The position numbers were made by a program, and so were the translations under genes. A DNA stretch of 38,792 bases from JAZDIU01 sp043804635 (lineage in GTDB: Bacteria; Chloroflexota; Dehalococcoidia; Dehalococcoidales; UBA2162): the NCBI GenBank assembly GCA_043804635.1, contig JAZDIU010000075.1:1-38792 (forward strand), written 5' to 3'. Of the stretch, positions 1-8,172 are shown piece by piece (the stretch's first letter is position 1; the number at the start of each line of letters is the position of its first letter). The notes under the pieces are model-generated. The model had not been told where the DNA came from, made no database searches, and worked only from the letters and a program-made list of their open reading frames with translations.

Positions 1-1
1 A

Positions 2-16
2 AGCCTGTCTCAAAAT
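2..16. repeat. IS1182 terminal inverted repeat, left copy
   Basis: AGCCTGTCTCAAAAT, perfectly complementary to 1626-1640. It lies 28 bases beyond the transposase stop codon. Confidence 0.88.
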
Positions 17-43
17 GTGGAACATGATCTAATATGCGAAACT

Positions 44-1579
44 TCAAGCGGATGTCATCACAGGATTTAGGCCGAAGTTTCGGTGTATTTGGATGTTGGT
101 TGCAAGAGCATCCGCTATTTCTACCCCGACTCTGGTGCTTATTCTCCCTAACTTAGCCCAAACTCGCCACAGAGTTCGCAAGTTAAACGCTGTTGCCAGT
201 AAGTTGAACTCTGCTCTGACGTTGGCCAGACCGCGCAGCAGGAATCTCCTGGCATTCATCTGGTCTTTAAGAATTCCGAAGGTAGGTTCACTGAGTTCCC
301 GGCGGCGGGCGTACAGGCTGCGTGCTTCGTCCGAGCGCATCCACTGTCGATGTTTACGCAATAAAACGTCAGAAGAACTAATCCACAGTGTTCGTCCACC
401 ATGTTTATCCTTAGTACAGATTCCAAAAGCCGAACAAAAATGACATGCCGTCCTCGAGGCTCGATATACACGGATCGAACGCGAACCACTGAGTTTAGAC
501 CTGCGCAACCCACGGAAAGGAAGCCGATGGCCTTGGGGGCAAGTGTAACTGTCATTAACCGAATTGTACTCAAACTGGTCTTTGAAATAAGGACCAGTGC
601 AAGAGTCCTTATATCGCTCCCCCATTACAAGCAGTTGGCCTCGACGTTCTCCGGCTTCCAGGCTGGCGGCAGTATGGTAGCCGCCATCAGCTAGAGTGAT
701 AGGGACTCGTTGTCCAGTTATCTCTTCAGCTTTCTCTAACATAGGAGCCAATTGGCCTGAGTCTGAAGCGCTATTCACTACCTCAGTAGCTGTAATCAGC
801 ATGCCTCTTCCCTTAGCTGTCTCAGGATTTAATGGAGAGACCATCGCTTGGGCATTGTAACCACTGATAATTCCGCTTCGCCCCTTCATCAACTGGGCGT
901 CCTCATCGGTTAGATTCACCCGTTTTACTCTTGCCTGTTGAGCCAGGCGATTCATGGCATCTTTAACTCGCTCTCGCAACTTTTTTGCTGTCTGCAATTC
1001 TTCCGGTAGCCGAGCTGGAATGGAATCATCGCCTACTTTATTTTGTGCTTCCAGTTCATAGATTGCCGCTTCCGTACGATTGAGTAGACGCTGTAAGTCG
1101 GCAGCATCATAGGTACGGTCACCAGCCGCATTCGCTGCTATTTTCGTTCCATCAACAGCTTGCATCGCTAAGTCAATTAAGTCCAATTCGATGGCAACGG
1201 CCACTGTGGATTTCAATAGTCTCCGCATCGCATCCCGGTGAGCTTGATAGAATCGCCATAGGGTATTGTGATCGGGATGCTGCCATCCCGTTAGCCACAG
1301 ATATGGCACCTGGTCTCGGCAGGCCGCTTCAAGTTTTCGTGAGGAACGAATCCCAGTCATGAAACCATGCAACCAGACACACAGTAATACCCTTGGATGA
1401 TAAGCTGGGGCACCCAGCGGTTCCCCGTCGATCCCAATTCCCAATTCTATCCAGGCCGTACGGTCAAGTGTATCCACAAACTCTGCTACGAACCGGACAG
1501 GATGATCATTGGGAATCAGTTCTCCAAGGGTTGGGGGTAGCATCCAGACTTGTTCACGATTCGATGGTCTCAGTGGCAT
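44..1579 (-). CDS. IS1182-family DDE transposase
   Basis: This is a full-length transposase of about 511 residues that cuts and joins the element ends. An N-terminal DUF772-like helical region covers about residues 1-110. The DDE catalytic core shows D143 in a DGTKIAANA motif, D298 in TLADGGYH and E431 in SEPTFGILKDQM, followed by the FNLLATAFNLR helix typical of the family. A Cys-rich insert (C347, C379, C382, C388) could bind metal. The ATG at 1579 is preferred over a GTG at 1588, because the GTG lies inside the strong AGGAGGTG ribosome binding site that is well spaced for the ATG. No frameshift or internal stop was seen. Confidence 0.93.
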   Translation of the reverse strand: MPLRPSNREQVWMLPPTLGELIPNDHPVRFVAEFVDTLDRTAWIELGIGIDGEPLGAPAYHPRVLLCVWLHGFMTGIRSSRKLEAACRDQVPYLWLTGWQHPDHNTLWRFYQAHRDAMRRLLKSTVAVAIELDLIDLAMQAVDGTKIAANAAGDRTYDAADLQRLLNRTEAAIYELEAQNKVGDDSIPARLPEELQTAKKLRERVKDAMNRLAQQARVKRVNLTDEDAQLMKGRSGIISGYNAQAMVSPLNPETAKGRGMLITATEVVNSASDSGQLAPMLEKAEEITGQRVPITLADGGYHTAASLEAGERRGQLLVMGERYKDSCTGPYFKDQFEYNSVNDSYTCPQGHRLPFRGLRRSKLSGSRSIRVYRASRTACHFCSAFGICTKDKHGGRTLWISSSDVLLRKHRQWMRSDEARSLYARRRELSEPTFGILKDQMNARRFLLRGLANVRAEFNLLATAFNLRTLWRVWAKLGRISTRVGVEIADALATNIQIHRNFGLNPVMTSA

Positions 1580-1625
1580 TGGGTTCACCTCCTACTGATT
1601 GACCCAATTTTACCACATCGATTGA

Positions 1626-1640
1626 ATTTTGAGACAGGCT
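1626..1640. repeat. IS1182 terminal inverted repeat, right copy
   Basis: ATTTTGAGACAGGCT is the exact reverse complement of 2-16. The transposase start lies about 47 bases inside this end. Confidence 0.88.
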
Positions 1641-1837
1641 CTCTGCCCGACCTCCCCGTCCAGTCACAATCCAGTGTAATATTAACCATTCATCACAAAT
1701 TGAATACCAATTCAAAAGTTCCACCTATCGTACAGTACCGCCCACTATCTAGGACTTGAACTTGTCATTTATCACTTTTACCCAAACATATTCTGAAATA
1801 CCAGAAGTCATACTCAAGAAATGTTGTCGCTGTGTAG

Positions 1838-1874
1838 TTGACATATACTCTAGAGTTATGATACTCTATAGTAT
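1838..1874 (+). promoter_or_regulatory. Promoter with tandem operator-like dyads
   Basis: A consensus -35 (TTGACA, 1838-1843) is followed after 16 bases by a weaker -10 (GATACT, 1860-1865). The spacer holds a perfect palindrome ACTCTAGAGT (1847-1856). The sequence ATACTCTA occurs twice, at 1845 and at 1861, exactly 16 bases apart, and the second copy forms ATACT-N4-AGTAT (1861-1874). The start site would be near 1872, so the mRNA for the next gene would be almost leaderless. Two helical-repeat-spaced sites over -35/-10 are what repressor operators look like. The rest of 1641-1837 holds nothing I can recognise. Confidence 0.55.
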
Positions 1875-2135
1875 ATGAAAAAAGAGAGAGTTCCACAATG
1901 GCATATCTGCCGAGTCTGCAAGGAGCGATTCTTATCCGCCCAAAGCCTCGGTAGCCACAAATTCTGGAAACACGACTATAAGCTGTTCAAGGCACGGCGG
2001 CTTAGGGCAGAGGCAAGGGGTGAGCAATTAATTAGTATGCGTGGTATCAGTGGTACTGAGGCGCCTAAGAAAGGTCCACCCCCCGGTATCGGCGAAATCG
2101 TAAGACACGGCAGGCAACTCATTATCTTGGAGTAA
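1875..2135 (+). CDS. Small C2H2 zinc-finger protein
   Basis: This 86-residue basic protein has one N-terminal zinc finger: C12-x2-C15-x12-H28-x4-H33. The helix portion reads SAQSLGSHKFWKH, resembling the QALGGH-type fingers best known from plants. The rest is lysine/arginine rich with no other recognisable domain. It is the first gene of a cassette with a 173-aa protein and a serine recombinase, 34 bases ahead of the next start. No ribosome binding site precedes the ATG, and the predicted transcript starts about 3 bases upstream, so leaderless translation is likely. A DNA-binding regulator or recombination accessory factor is an inference from fold and position. Confidence 0.7.
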   Translation: MKKERVPQWHICRVCKERFLSAQSLGSHKFWKHDYKLFKARRLRAEARGEQLISMRGISGTEAPKKGPPPGIGEIVRHGRQLIILE

Positions 2136-2169
2136 AGTGGGATGGTTTCAGTTTGTGGAAAGGAGGGGT

Positions 2170-2691
2170 ATGGATAACATCAAGGGAGTTATTTTGAACG
2201 AGTCGAGTACGGTACGAGAAACACGAAGTGACGGAGAACTTGGTCTCCTGAGTTTTGATGGTAGTATCCCAGGAGGCCTACACTTTTATTGGGAAAACGA
2301 GACTGGTAAACATTCTTTCACCGAGGCTACCTTGAAACAGGCACGGACTTGGGCTCAGAACACTGCTAAGAAAATATGGCCTTCTGATATCCTCGCTGGT
2401 CTCGCCACAATCATCGGCGAAATCCCGCCCGCTGATACTATTACAAAAGCAGAGGCAATGAAGGAATTCAGACGAAATGTTCGCATTTGGTTCGAGCAGT
2501 TTTATCCAAAAGACCGTCAGATCAAAATCGTGCTTATCTATCTTAAGGAAGTAGCTGACTATACGCTAAAAAATTTAACCAAATGCGTAGAAGCAAAATT
2601 AGCGAAGACGGTAACGATCCAGTGGAGCGTTGACTCCTTGCCGAGTGATGCTGGGATCTACCGGATACTATTTGAATGGAGCAAATTATGA
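2170..2691 (+). CDS. Hypothetical protein in recombinase cassette
   Basis: This 173-residue protein has no family I recognise. It appears soluble, without signal peptide or membrane segment, and has mixed alpha/beta character with a central aromatic-rich stretch (VRIWFEQFYPKD). The ATG at 2170 is chosen over a GTG at 2137 because AAGGAGG (2160-2166) lies just before it; the spacing of 3 bases is short. Its TGA stop overlaps the ATG of the recombinase (ATGA at 2688-2691), so the two are translationally coupled and probably work together. A role in integration, excision or maintenance is inferred only from that coupling. Confidence 0.7.
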   Translation: MDNIKGVILNESSTVRETRSDGELGLLSFDGSIPGGLHFYWENETGKHSFTEATLKQARTWAQNTAKKIWPSDILAGLATIIGEIPPADTITKAEAMKEFRRNVRIWFEQFYPKDRQIKIVLIYLKEVADYTLKNLTKCVEAKLAKTVTIQWSVDSLPSDAGIYRILFEWSKL

Positions 2692-4178
2692 AAGCTAGAA
2701 GAGTTCTTCGTGAATCCGACGAGACACTAAAGGAAGGGTACGGGTTTGCAAATCAACGGGACGATTGCGTAAAGTTTGAGAATGAACTTAGCCTTGAGAT
2801 AGTCAAGGAGCATCTACTAGTTGAGTCCTCTAGTACTTGGGACCGAGAAAAGTTCGACAAAATCATTAGTGAAGCAATACAAGAGCGAGTTGACGTCCCC
2901 GCAATCGAATTCCCAAGAGTCGACCGATTTGCCAGAAACCTAGAGGCCGCTGGCTATTACCTTGGATTGCTTCGCCAGAATGGCTTAGTAGTCATGTTTT
3001 CTCAAGAACATTTAGTAGTAAATAACGAGAAGTCATCCATGACAGTCCTTATTTTCTTCATTCATAGCTTCAAGGCTGATCAAGACGGAAAGCAAATTAG
3101 GCACAATTTGCTTGGCGGCAGAGACAGACTAGCAACGGAAGGCCAAGAGGTACCTAATGGCATGGTGATGTGGCCATTTGATTACGTCCCGAAAAGAATT
3201 TACGGGAAAATTTCATCCGGCAAACCTATTATCAATAAAGATAGGGCTGCTTGGGTAAAGAAATGGGTTGGTTGGATACGGGAAGAAGGATTGGGACTTA
3301 CTGAAATCCAGCGAAGGATGCGGGAAAGCAGTGCTAGCACACGACGCGGCAGGAAATTATCCCTGAAGGCTATAAGGGACATTTTACGTAGCAAACAACT
3401 AATTGGCAAATTTGAGTGGAAAGGTAAGGAATATCTGAATAGCGAAAACCTAAGAATCTTGACGGATGAGGAATTTCAGGTTGTCCAGAAGATACTCGAC
3501 GACAATAGCGAGAGGAGTTTCTACAACGCTACCAAGTTCGACTACCCACCGCTACGGAAGATGGTGTTCCATCGCTGTGGGCAGCTCATGTATCGCGTTT
3601 CGTCAAAGGGTAAACGATATTACCGTTGCCCAAATTGCAAAGGGTCATATATTGATGCTCAGGAGCTTTGGGACCACATTCAGCGGGAAATTAAAGGTGG
3701 ATTACTAACAGAGGAGCGACTCATTCCAGCTATAAGAGAACAGTTTAACAACAAGGACACATCAGCTCGCCTGGAACAAGAAATTAAGGCAAAGGCTAAC
3801 GAAATCCAAAAGTGGGACTATGCTAAGGACGCTGCTTTTCGGATGGGTATGACCCTTAAGAACTACTCAGAGAATAAAGTCCAGAAAGAAATCGATAAGG
3901 CTGAGGAAAATATGCAGCGCCTTAAAGTGGAAAAGGCTGACCTCGACAAAAAGTTGAACACGTTGACGGGCCAGAAACTGAATGAAGAAGGCATTAGACG
4001 ATTGTGTCAATTACTGGCTAAAAACATTGACAGCCTCACCAAGAACCAGTGGGAAGTACTAAATAAGTTGATTAAGCTCCGAGTAACGGTTTACAACAAA
4101 CGACTTGTAAACGTGAACGTGTCGCTTCCACCAGCAAGAGATATGAGCGTTACTGAAATCGAGTTTAGTCGTTTGTAA
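2688..4178 (+). CDS. Large serine recombinase (site-specific integrase)
   Basis: This 496-residue protein should catalyse site-specific DNA integration or excision through a phosphoserine intermediate. The N-terminal resolvase domain (about 1-145) has nucleophile S10 in the VLRES motif, R53 in SSTWDREKF, and R80/R83 in VDRFARN. The Recombinase domain follows (about 155-270, with PFDYVPKR). A zinc-ribbon (about 295-325) keeps CPNC but has HRC in place of the usual first CxxC. A long coiled coil covers about 350-440. The start at 2688 is chosen because it places the serine at the canonical position 10, GGAG lies 6 bases upstream, and it overlaps the previous stop. The gene ends 9 bases from the stop of a converging gene. 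Confidence 0.9.
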   Translation: MKARRVLRESDETLKEGYGFANQRDDCVKFENELSLEIVKEHLLVESSSTWDREKFDKIISEAIQERVDVPAIEFPRVDRFARNLEAAGYYLGLLRQNGLVVMFSQEHLVVNNEKSSMTVLIFFIHSFKADQDGKQIRHNLLGGRDRLATEGQEVPNGMVMWPFDYVPKRIYGKISSGKPIINKDRAAWVKKWVGWIREEGLGLTEIQRRMRESSASTRRGRKLSLKAIRDILRSKQLIGKFEWKGKEYLNSENLRILTDEEFQVVQKILDDNSERSFYNATKFDYPPLRKMVFHRCGQLMYRVSSKGKRYYRCPNCKGSYIDAQELWDHIQREIKGGLLTEERLIPAIREQFNNKDTSARLEQEIKAKANEIQKWDYAKDAAFRMGMTLKNYSENKVQKEIDKAEENMQRLKVEKADLDKKLNTLTGQKLNEEGIRRLCQLLAKNIDSLTKNQWEVLNKLIKLRVTVYNKRLVNVNVSLPPARDMSVTEIEFSRL

Positions 4179-4187
4179 AAGACGGCT

Positions 4188-5387
4188 TTACCAACTCCAC
4201 CCCCAGGCTAGACTTCCTGTTGCCAGACCGAACACCGACAGCAATTTAGAAATCAAGGCGGGACTTTTCTCATCTATAATCTTAGACGTTGGTTTTGAAG
4301 TTATATATGTTTTCCAGGCGGTATTAAGACCGTCCATATCGAAGCCATAAGCCTTGAGCAAGGCATTATCGGCGGTGCTGCCCTGCCGGAAAGTCTCCAG
4401 CAGCGCAACCATTTTTTCCTGCCCATAGTGGGTAACGAGAAATTCAACCAGGCTGTAGCTCTCGGCGTAGGAAAGATAGGCTTCCTGGGAATCAGCCGAG
4501 AACGGGCTTGCCAGGCTGCGCACCGAGATAAGAGCATTACTGGCTATCGCGGCATTGAAAATGTTGGCGAATCCGGATTCGAGCGGTCCTTCGTTATACA
4601 TCGCCAGACCTTCGTTAAGCCAGACGGGCAACCCATTATAAGGATTTAAAGTCACCTGATTGATAACCAGGTGAGTCAACTCGTGGGTCATCGCCCGCTT
4701 ACCCCACTCCAAATCCCTGGGAGCTATTCCGATGGCGATAATATTATAACCGCTGAAGCTCACCCCACCCGTCCATTCCTGCGGGAAAACCAGCGCCCCC
4801 TGCAAGTCCCGGGCACCGTTATAAATATATATCATGCACTGTTTCTCAGGAGAAGCTCCCGTATCCTTAGCCAGGCGGACCAGCGCCTGTTGGGCCGCTG
4901 ACATCAGCGCGTTGGCAAAATTCTGGTCGCCCTCGTACCAGTAGATGGAGACCTTGCCTTCGGTTACGCTGCGCCAGGTGTGGCGTTTGTCGTCGAAACG
5001 AACGCTCACCGGTTTGGTTTCGGTCACTTTACCGCTGGCATCTGTTACCGTCCACCAGTATTCAAGGTTAGTGCCGGGCGGAAGCCCTCCGGTCCGCCTC
5101 ATATCCCACGTCCAATCGGCGTCAACGTTAGTAGCCGGTACAAACTCGACGAAGGCTTCGCTGGTTACCCGGGCGAAACTTTCACGGTCGACGGTGTAAC
5201 GCAGGCGGATATCGGTAATATTAACATTGCTTTCCGCTTTTATATTAAAGCTAAGATTACCCGGAAAATCCGCCTGGACCGAGCTATCCTTAACCGTCAG
5301 CCCCGTCCCACCCTGAGCCAGGACCGGACTAAACAAAGCCAGAAATAAAAAAACCGATGAAGCTAATACACCCGCTTTTTTTATCAT
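4188..5387 (-). CDS. Secreted MA-family (gluzincin) metallopeptidase
   Basis: This 399-residue protein has a clear signal peptide (KK, then a hydrophobic stretch to about residue 24, ending VLA-Q). The zinc site is H235-E236-L-T-H239 with a third ligand E259 in WLNEGLAMY, the HExxH...E arrangement of the peptidase MA-like family. An immunoglobulin-like N-terminal region (about 28-130) precedes it. The C-terminus ends in a hydrophobic stretch that may anchor it. A strong GGAGGAAG ribosome binding site precedes the ATG. It follows prfB by 12 bases on the same strand and is probably co-transcribed. Substrate is unknown. Confidence 0.82.
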   Translation of the reverse strand: MIKKAGVLASSVFLFLALFSPVLAQGGTGLTVKDSSVQADFPGNLSFNIKAESNVNITDIRLRYTVDRESFARVTSEAFVEFVPATNVDADWTWDMRRTGGLPPGTNLEYWWTVTDASGKVTETKPVSVRFDDKRHTWRSVTEGKVSIYWYEGDQNFANALMSAAQQALVRLAKDTGASPEKQCMIYIYNGARDLQGALVFPQEWTGGVSFSGYNIIAIGIAPRDLEWGKRAMTHELTHLVINQVTLNPYNGLPVWLNEGLAMYNEGPLESGFANIFNAAIASNALISVRSLASPFSADSQEAYLSYAESYSLVEFLVTHYGQEKMVALLETFRQGSTADNALLKAYGFDMDGLNTAWKTYITSKPTSKIIDEKSPALISKLLSVFGLATGSLAWGWSW

Positions 5388-5399
5388 TCTTCCTCCCCG

Positions 5400-6501
5400 C
5401 TATGTTTCCTCTGCACCCAGGTTCGACCTCAAATAAGCCTCGATAAAACCGTCCAGCTCTCCATTCAAGACCGCGTCCGGATTACCGGTCTCATATTCGG
5501 TCCGGTGGTCTTTGACCATTTTATAAGGATGGAGAACGTAGCTTCTTATCTGGTTGCCCCACCCTGCCGCAATACGCCCCCCTTTTATCTTTGCCCTCTC
5601 CTCAGCCCGCTTCGCCAGTTCCAGCTTCAAAAGGCGAGCCTGAAGAATCCTCAGCGCTGTTTCCTTATTCTGAAGCTGAGAGCGTTCATTCTGACAAGTA
5701 ACGACCAGCCCGGTGGGTAGATGCGTAATTCTAACCGCACTGCTTGTCTTTTGCATATGCTGTCCACCGGGCCCGCTCGACCTGAAGGCTTCGACTTTTA
5801 AATCCTCGGGGGCGATATGAACATCGACCTCAGCTTCGGCTTCGGGCATAACTTCCACTAATACAAAAGAGGTATGCCGGGCATGGTCGGAATCGAATGG
5901 AGAAAGCCTCACCAGCCGGTGAACGCCGTGTTCCGATTTCAAGTAGCCGTAAGCATAATCGCCGCTAATCCCGATATCGACGCTCCTTATCCCCGCCTCG
6001 TCACCCGGCGTCGTATCCAGCACCTCCGCCTTAAAATCACGATGTTCCGCCCAGCGTAAATACATCCTCATAAGCATCTCCGCCCAGTCCTGAGACTCCG
6101 TCCCTCCGGCTCCGGCGTGAATGGAAAGGATGGCATTCCTGGAATCGTATTCACCACTGAAAGCTCTCTCGAATTCCAGCTCATCGAGGCGGGTGGACAG
6201 TGTTTCCACTTCAGATTCGACTTCATGCTTTAGAGATTCGTCCTCTTCGGCTAAGGAAATCAGTTCACCAATCTCAGATGCTTTTCTTTCTACCCCACGC
6301 CATTTAGTGACTACTTTTTTCTGCTCGGCTAGACGGCGCATAACATCCTGGGCTTGCTTCTGGTCCTGCCAGAAGTCCGGTCTCGCCGACTCTTTTTCTA
6401 GTTTAGCAATTTCCTGCTCGCGGTTGGCAACGTCAAAGATGCTCCAGCGCCGCCGAAATTCTCGCCTGTAAGCCTTTCAGTTTATCACTTAACTCTGACA
6501 T
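5400..6501 (-). CDS. prfB: Peptide chain release factor 2, with programmed +1 frameshift
   Basis: RF2 recognises UGA and UAA stop codons and triggers peptide release in the ribosome. The gene is read in two frames. The first 22 codons (ATG at 6501) end at CTT followed by an in-frame TGA (6435-6433), and a +1 shift continues at GAC (6434-6432) for 344 more codons, giving 366 residues, the normal RF2 length. The second frame contains the PCRF domain, the SGPGGQ catalytic motif (peptidyl transferase centre) and the SPFDSDHARHTSF segment. A GGGAGGA site precedes the ATG. Annotation from the downstream ATG at 6341 would lose 53 residues. Confidence 0.95.
6432..6445 (-). promoter_or_regulatory. prfB programmed +1 frameshift signal
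   Basis: On the minus strand the sequence GGAG-CAT-CTT-TGA-C gives a Shine-Dalgarno-like GGAG exactly three bases ahead of the CTT TGA C slip site, the same geometry as in Escherichia coli prfB. Low RF2 makes the ribosome pause at TGA and slip by +1, so RF2 controls its own synthesis. Confidence 0.93.
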
Positions 6502-6543
6502 TGTGTCCTCCCGCAATCCTCGAATGAAATGGCGTCTTCAACT

Positions 6544-6572
6544 ATTGTATATTGAGATTACCCCCTTTGCAA
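6544..6572 (-). promoter_or_regulatory. Promoter of prfB
   Basis: On the minus strand TTGCAA (6572-6567) is followed after 17 bases by TACAAT (6549-6544). The start site would be near 6537, giving a leader of about 36 bases that contains the ribosome binding site. Confidence 0.6.
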
Positions 6573-6676
6573 TCGCTAAAAGATTTAAAATTTATGAATA
6601 ATCGTAAATCAAGTATTTGCAGTATTTCTTCAATTGCTGATTACTGATGGCTGATGGCTAATTGAAAACAAGCCTC

Positions 6677-6705
6677 TTGTTTTTAAAAAAAAGGTGTGCT
6701 ATACT
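6677..6705 (+). promoter_or_regulatory. Promoter of the complex I operon
   Basis: TTGTTT (6677-6682), 17-base spacer, TATACT (6700-6705). The start site would be near 6712, giving a leader of about 29 bases that includes AGGAGGG. This lies in the divergent gap between prfB and nuoA. No riboswitch-like structure was seen in the gap. Confidence 0.65.
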
Positions 6706-6740
6706 CACGAATTGGCAATTTACAGATAGGAGGGTAGTAA

Positions 6741-7112
6741 TTGTTAACTGACTACTCATATATCGGCTTGTTTTTAGTAGTCGCCGTTCTATTTACCCTT
6801 TTAATGGTTCTTATTCCCGTTGCTCTAAGATTTGTAAAGATCGTACCGCAAAATCCCAACCCCGTTAAGCAATCTCCCTTCGAATGCGGTATGAAAACAA
6901 TCGGGAAAACGTGGGTCCAATTCAATTTCCGCTATTATTTCTACGCACTGGTGTTCCTGGCTCTCGATGTCCTGGTTGTTTTTCTATATCCCTGGGCAGT
7001 TAAGTCCAGAGATTTGGGCTATTCCGGTCTCATTGCAATTGCGATACTGATTTTCTTAGTCGTCATCGGGTATATTTACGCCTGGAGGAAGAAAACCCTG
7101 GAATGGAAATAA
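6741..7112 (+). CDS. nuoA: NADH-quinone oxidoreductase subunit A
   Basis: NuoA is a small membrane subunit at the junction of the quinone-binding arm of complex I. The 123-residue protein has three predicted transmembrane helices and the signature loop NPVKQSPFECGMKTIGKTW around residues 38-57, including the conserved Cys. The start is a TTG preceded by ATAGGAGGG at 6-base spacing. It is the first gene of the operon and overlaps nuoB by 10 bases. Confidence 0.94.
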   Translation: MLTDYSYIGLFLVVAVLFTLLMVLIPVALRFVKIVPQNPNPVKQSPFECGMKTIGKTWVQFNFRYYFYALVFLALDVLVVFLYPWAVKSRDLGYSGLIAIAILIFLVVIGYIYAWRKKTLEWK

Positions 7113-7735
7113 TCGAGCACAAATATATTTACGCCGACCGGGAACTGGACAGGGACGAAGGGGCGACCATTGAGAAGCTGAAGGGCAGTTGTCAGCAGTC
7201 TATTCCCGACCCAGACCGGTGGCTGGAAGAAGAAATAAAGCGGAATATTCTGTTAACGTCGGTCGATACCGTTATCAACTGGGCACGGCGTTCCTCTATA
7301 TGGCCAGTGATTTGTTTCCCGGCTTGCTGTGCCTTTGAATTAATCGCTTCTCAGGCTTCCCGTTTCGACCTTTCCCGTTTCGGTATGGAAATCTTAAGGG
7401 CATCGCCTCGCCAGGCGGACCTGATGATTACGGCGGGAACTCTGACCTGGAAGATGGCACCGCAGGTAAGACGGATTTACGACCAGATGGCAGAGCCTAA
7501 ATGGGTAATTGCGATGGGCGCCTGCGGAATCAGCGGCGGAATTTTCCGGTCTTCTTATAATGTTGTGCCAGGCTACAACCGCATTGTCCCGGTCGATGTT
7601 TATATTCCCGGTTGCCCGCCTCGTCCAGAAGCGCTTCTCTATGGTATCAGTTTGCTGCAGAAGAAGATAGCCAAGGGGCAGAGTATACCGCTTATGGCAG
7701 GAGAAAAGCCGGAACCGGCGGGAGGGAAAAGTTGA
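7103..7735 (+). CDS. nuoB: NADH-quinone oxidoreductase subunit B
   Basis: NuoB carries the terminal [4Fe-4S] cluster N2 that passes electrons to quinone. The four cysteine ligands are visible: the tandem pair in FPACCAFE, one in MGACGISGG and one in PGCPPRPEAL. The 210-residue protein has an N-terminal extension of about 45 residues before the family core, with acidic and basic character. Its stop overlaps the nuoC start (TTGA). Confidence 0.95.
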   Translation: MEIIEHKYIYADRELDRDEGATIEKLKGSCQQSIPDPDRWLEEEIKRNILLTSVDTVINWARRSSIWPVICFPACCAFELIASQASRFDLSRFGMEILRASPRQADLMITAGTLTWKMAPQVRRIYDQMAEPKWVIAMGACGISGGIFRSSYNVVPGYNRIVPVDVYIPGCPPRPEALLYGISLLQKKIAKGQSIPLMAGEKPEPAGGKS

Positions 7736-8172
7736 CTACCGTTCTTTCAGGTAGCGAAGTTTCCAAACAAATAGCCGGGCAATTCGCCGGGGCGGTTACC
7801 GAAGCAGCGGGCGGGACTATACAAATTAAAAACGAACAACTCTTTGATGTAGTCCGGTATCTCAAGCAGACTCCTGGGCTTGATTTCGATTACCTCACTT
7901 ATATTACTGCGGTAGACTATTTCGATTACTTCGAGGTTGTGTATCAATTGACCTCAACCAGTCATAATCATAGCTTAGTCTTAAAGACACGCCTTTACGA
8001 CCGGGAAAACCCTAAGGTCGGTTCGATTATCAGCTTATACAAGGGAGCCGATTTTCAAGAGCGGGAAATCTACGACCTTTTGGGGATAACTTTCGAAGGA
8101 CATCCGAATCTGAAGCGGATTGTCCTGTGGGACGGATTTAACGGACATCCGCTGCGGAAGGACTATCTATAA
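7732..8172 (+). CDS. nuoC: NADH-quinone oxidoreductase subunit C
   Basis: NuoC is the 30-kDa subunit of the peripheral arm and carries no cofactor. The family signature is near the C-terminus: QEREIYDLLGITFEGHP followed by LKR, ending LRKDYL. The start is taken as the TTG at 7732, which overlaps the nuoB stop and follows GGAGGG at 5-base spacing, giving 146 residues. An upstream ATG would overlap nuoB by over 120 bases and add residues unlike the family. It is separate from nuoD, not fused. Confidence 0.9.
   Translation: MTTVLSGSEVSKQIAGQFAGAVTEAAGGTIQIKNEQLFDVVRYLKQTPGLDFDYLTYITAVDYFDYFEVVYQLTSTSHNHSLVLKTRLYDRENPKVGSIISLYKGADFQEREIYDLLGITFEGHPNLKRIVLWDGFNGHPLRKDYL

Larger units (their letters stand above)
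2..1640 (-). mobile_element. IS1182-family insertion sequence
   Basis: The element consists of one long transposase gene on the minus strand flanked by perfect 15-bp terminal inverted repeats, AGCCTGTCTCAAAAT at 2-16 and its complement at 1626-1640. Size (about 1.64 kb) and single-gene organisation fit IS1182. The true left tip could lie one or more bases before the window, so no target duplication can be checked. The gene is open throughout, so the copy may be active. Confidence 0.9.

Noticed and set aside
93..694. Open frames on the plus strand inside the IS element
   Set aside because: They are antisense to the intact transposase and show no ribosome binding site or family.
5400..6341. 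A truncated RF2 starting at 6341
   Set aside because: The frame continues upstream to a standard CTT TGA C frameshift site and a well-placed ATG at 6501, giving full length.
7612..7731. A longer nuoC starting at the upstream in-frame ATG
   Set aside because: It would overlap nuoB by over 120 bases, and the added residues do not resemble the family; the TTG at 7732 has a good ribosome binding site and overlaps the nuoB stop.
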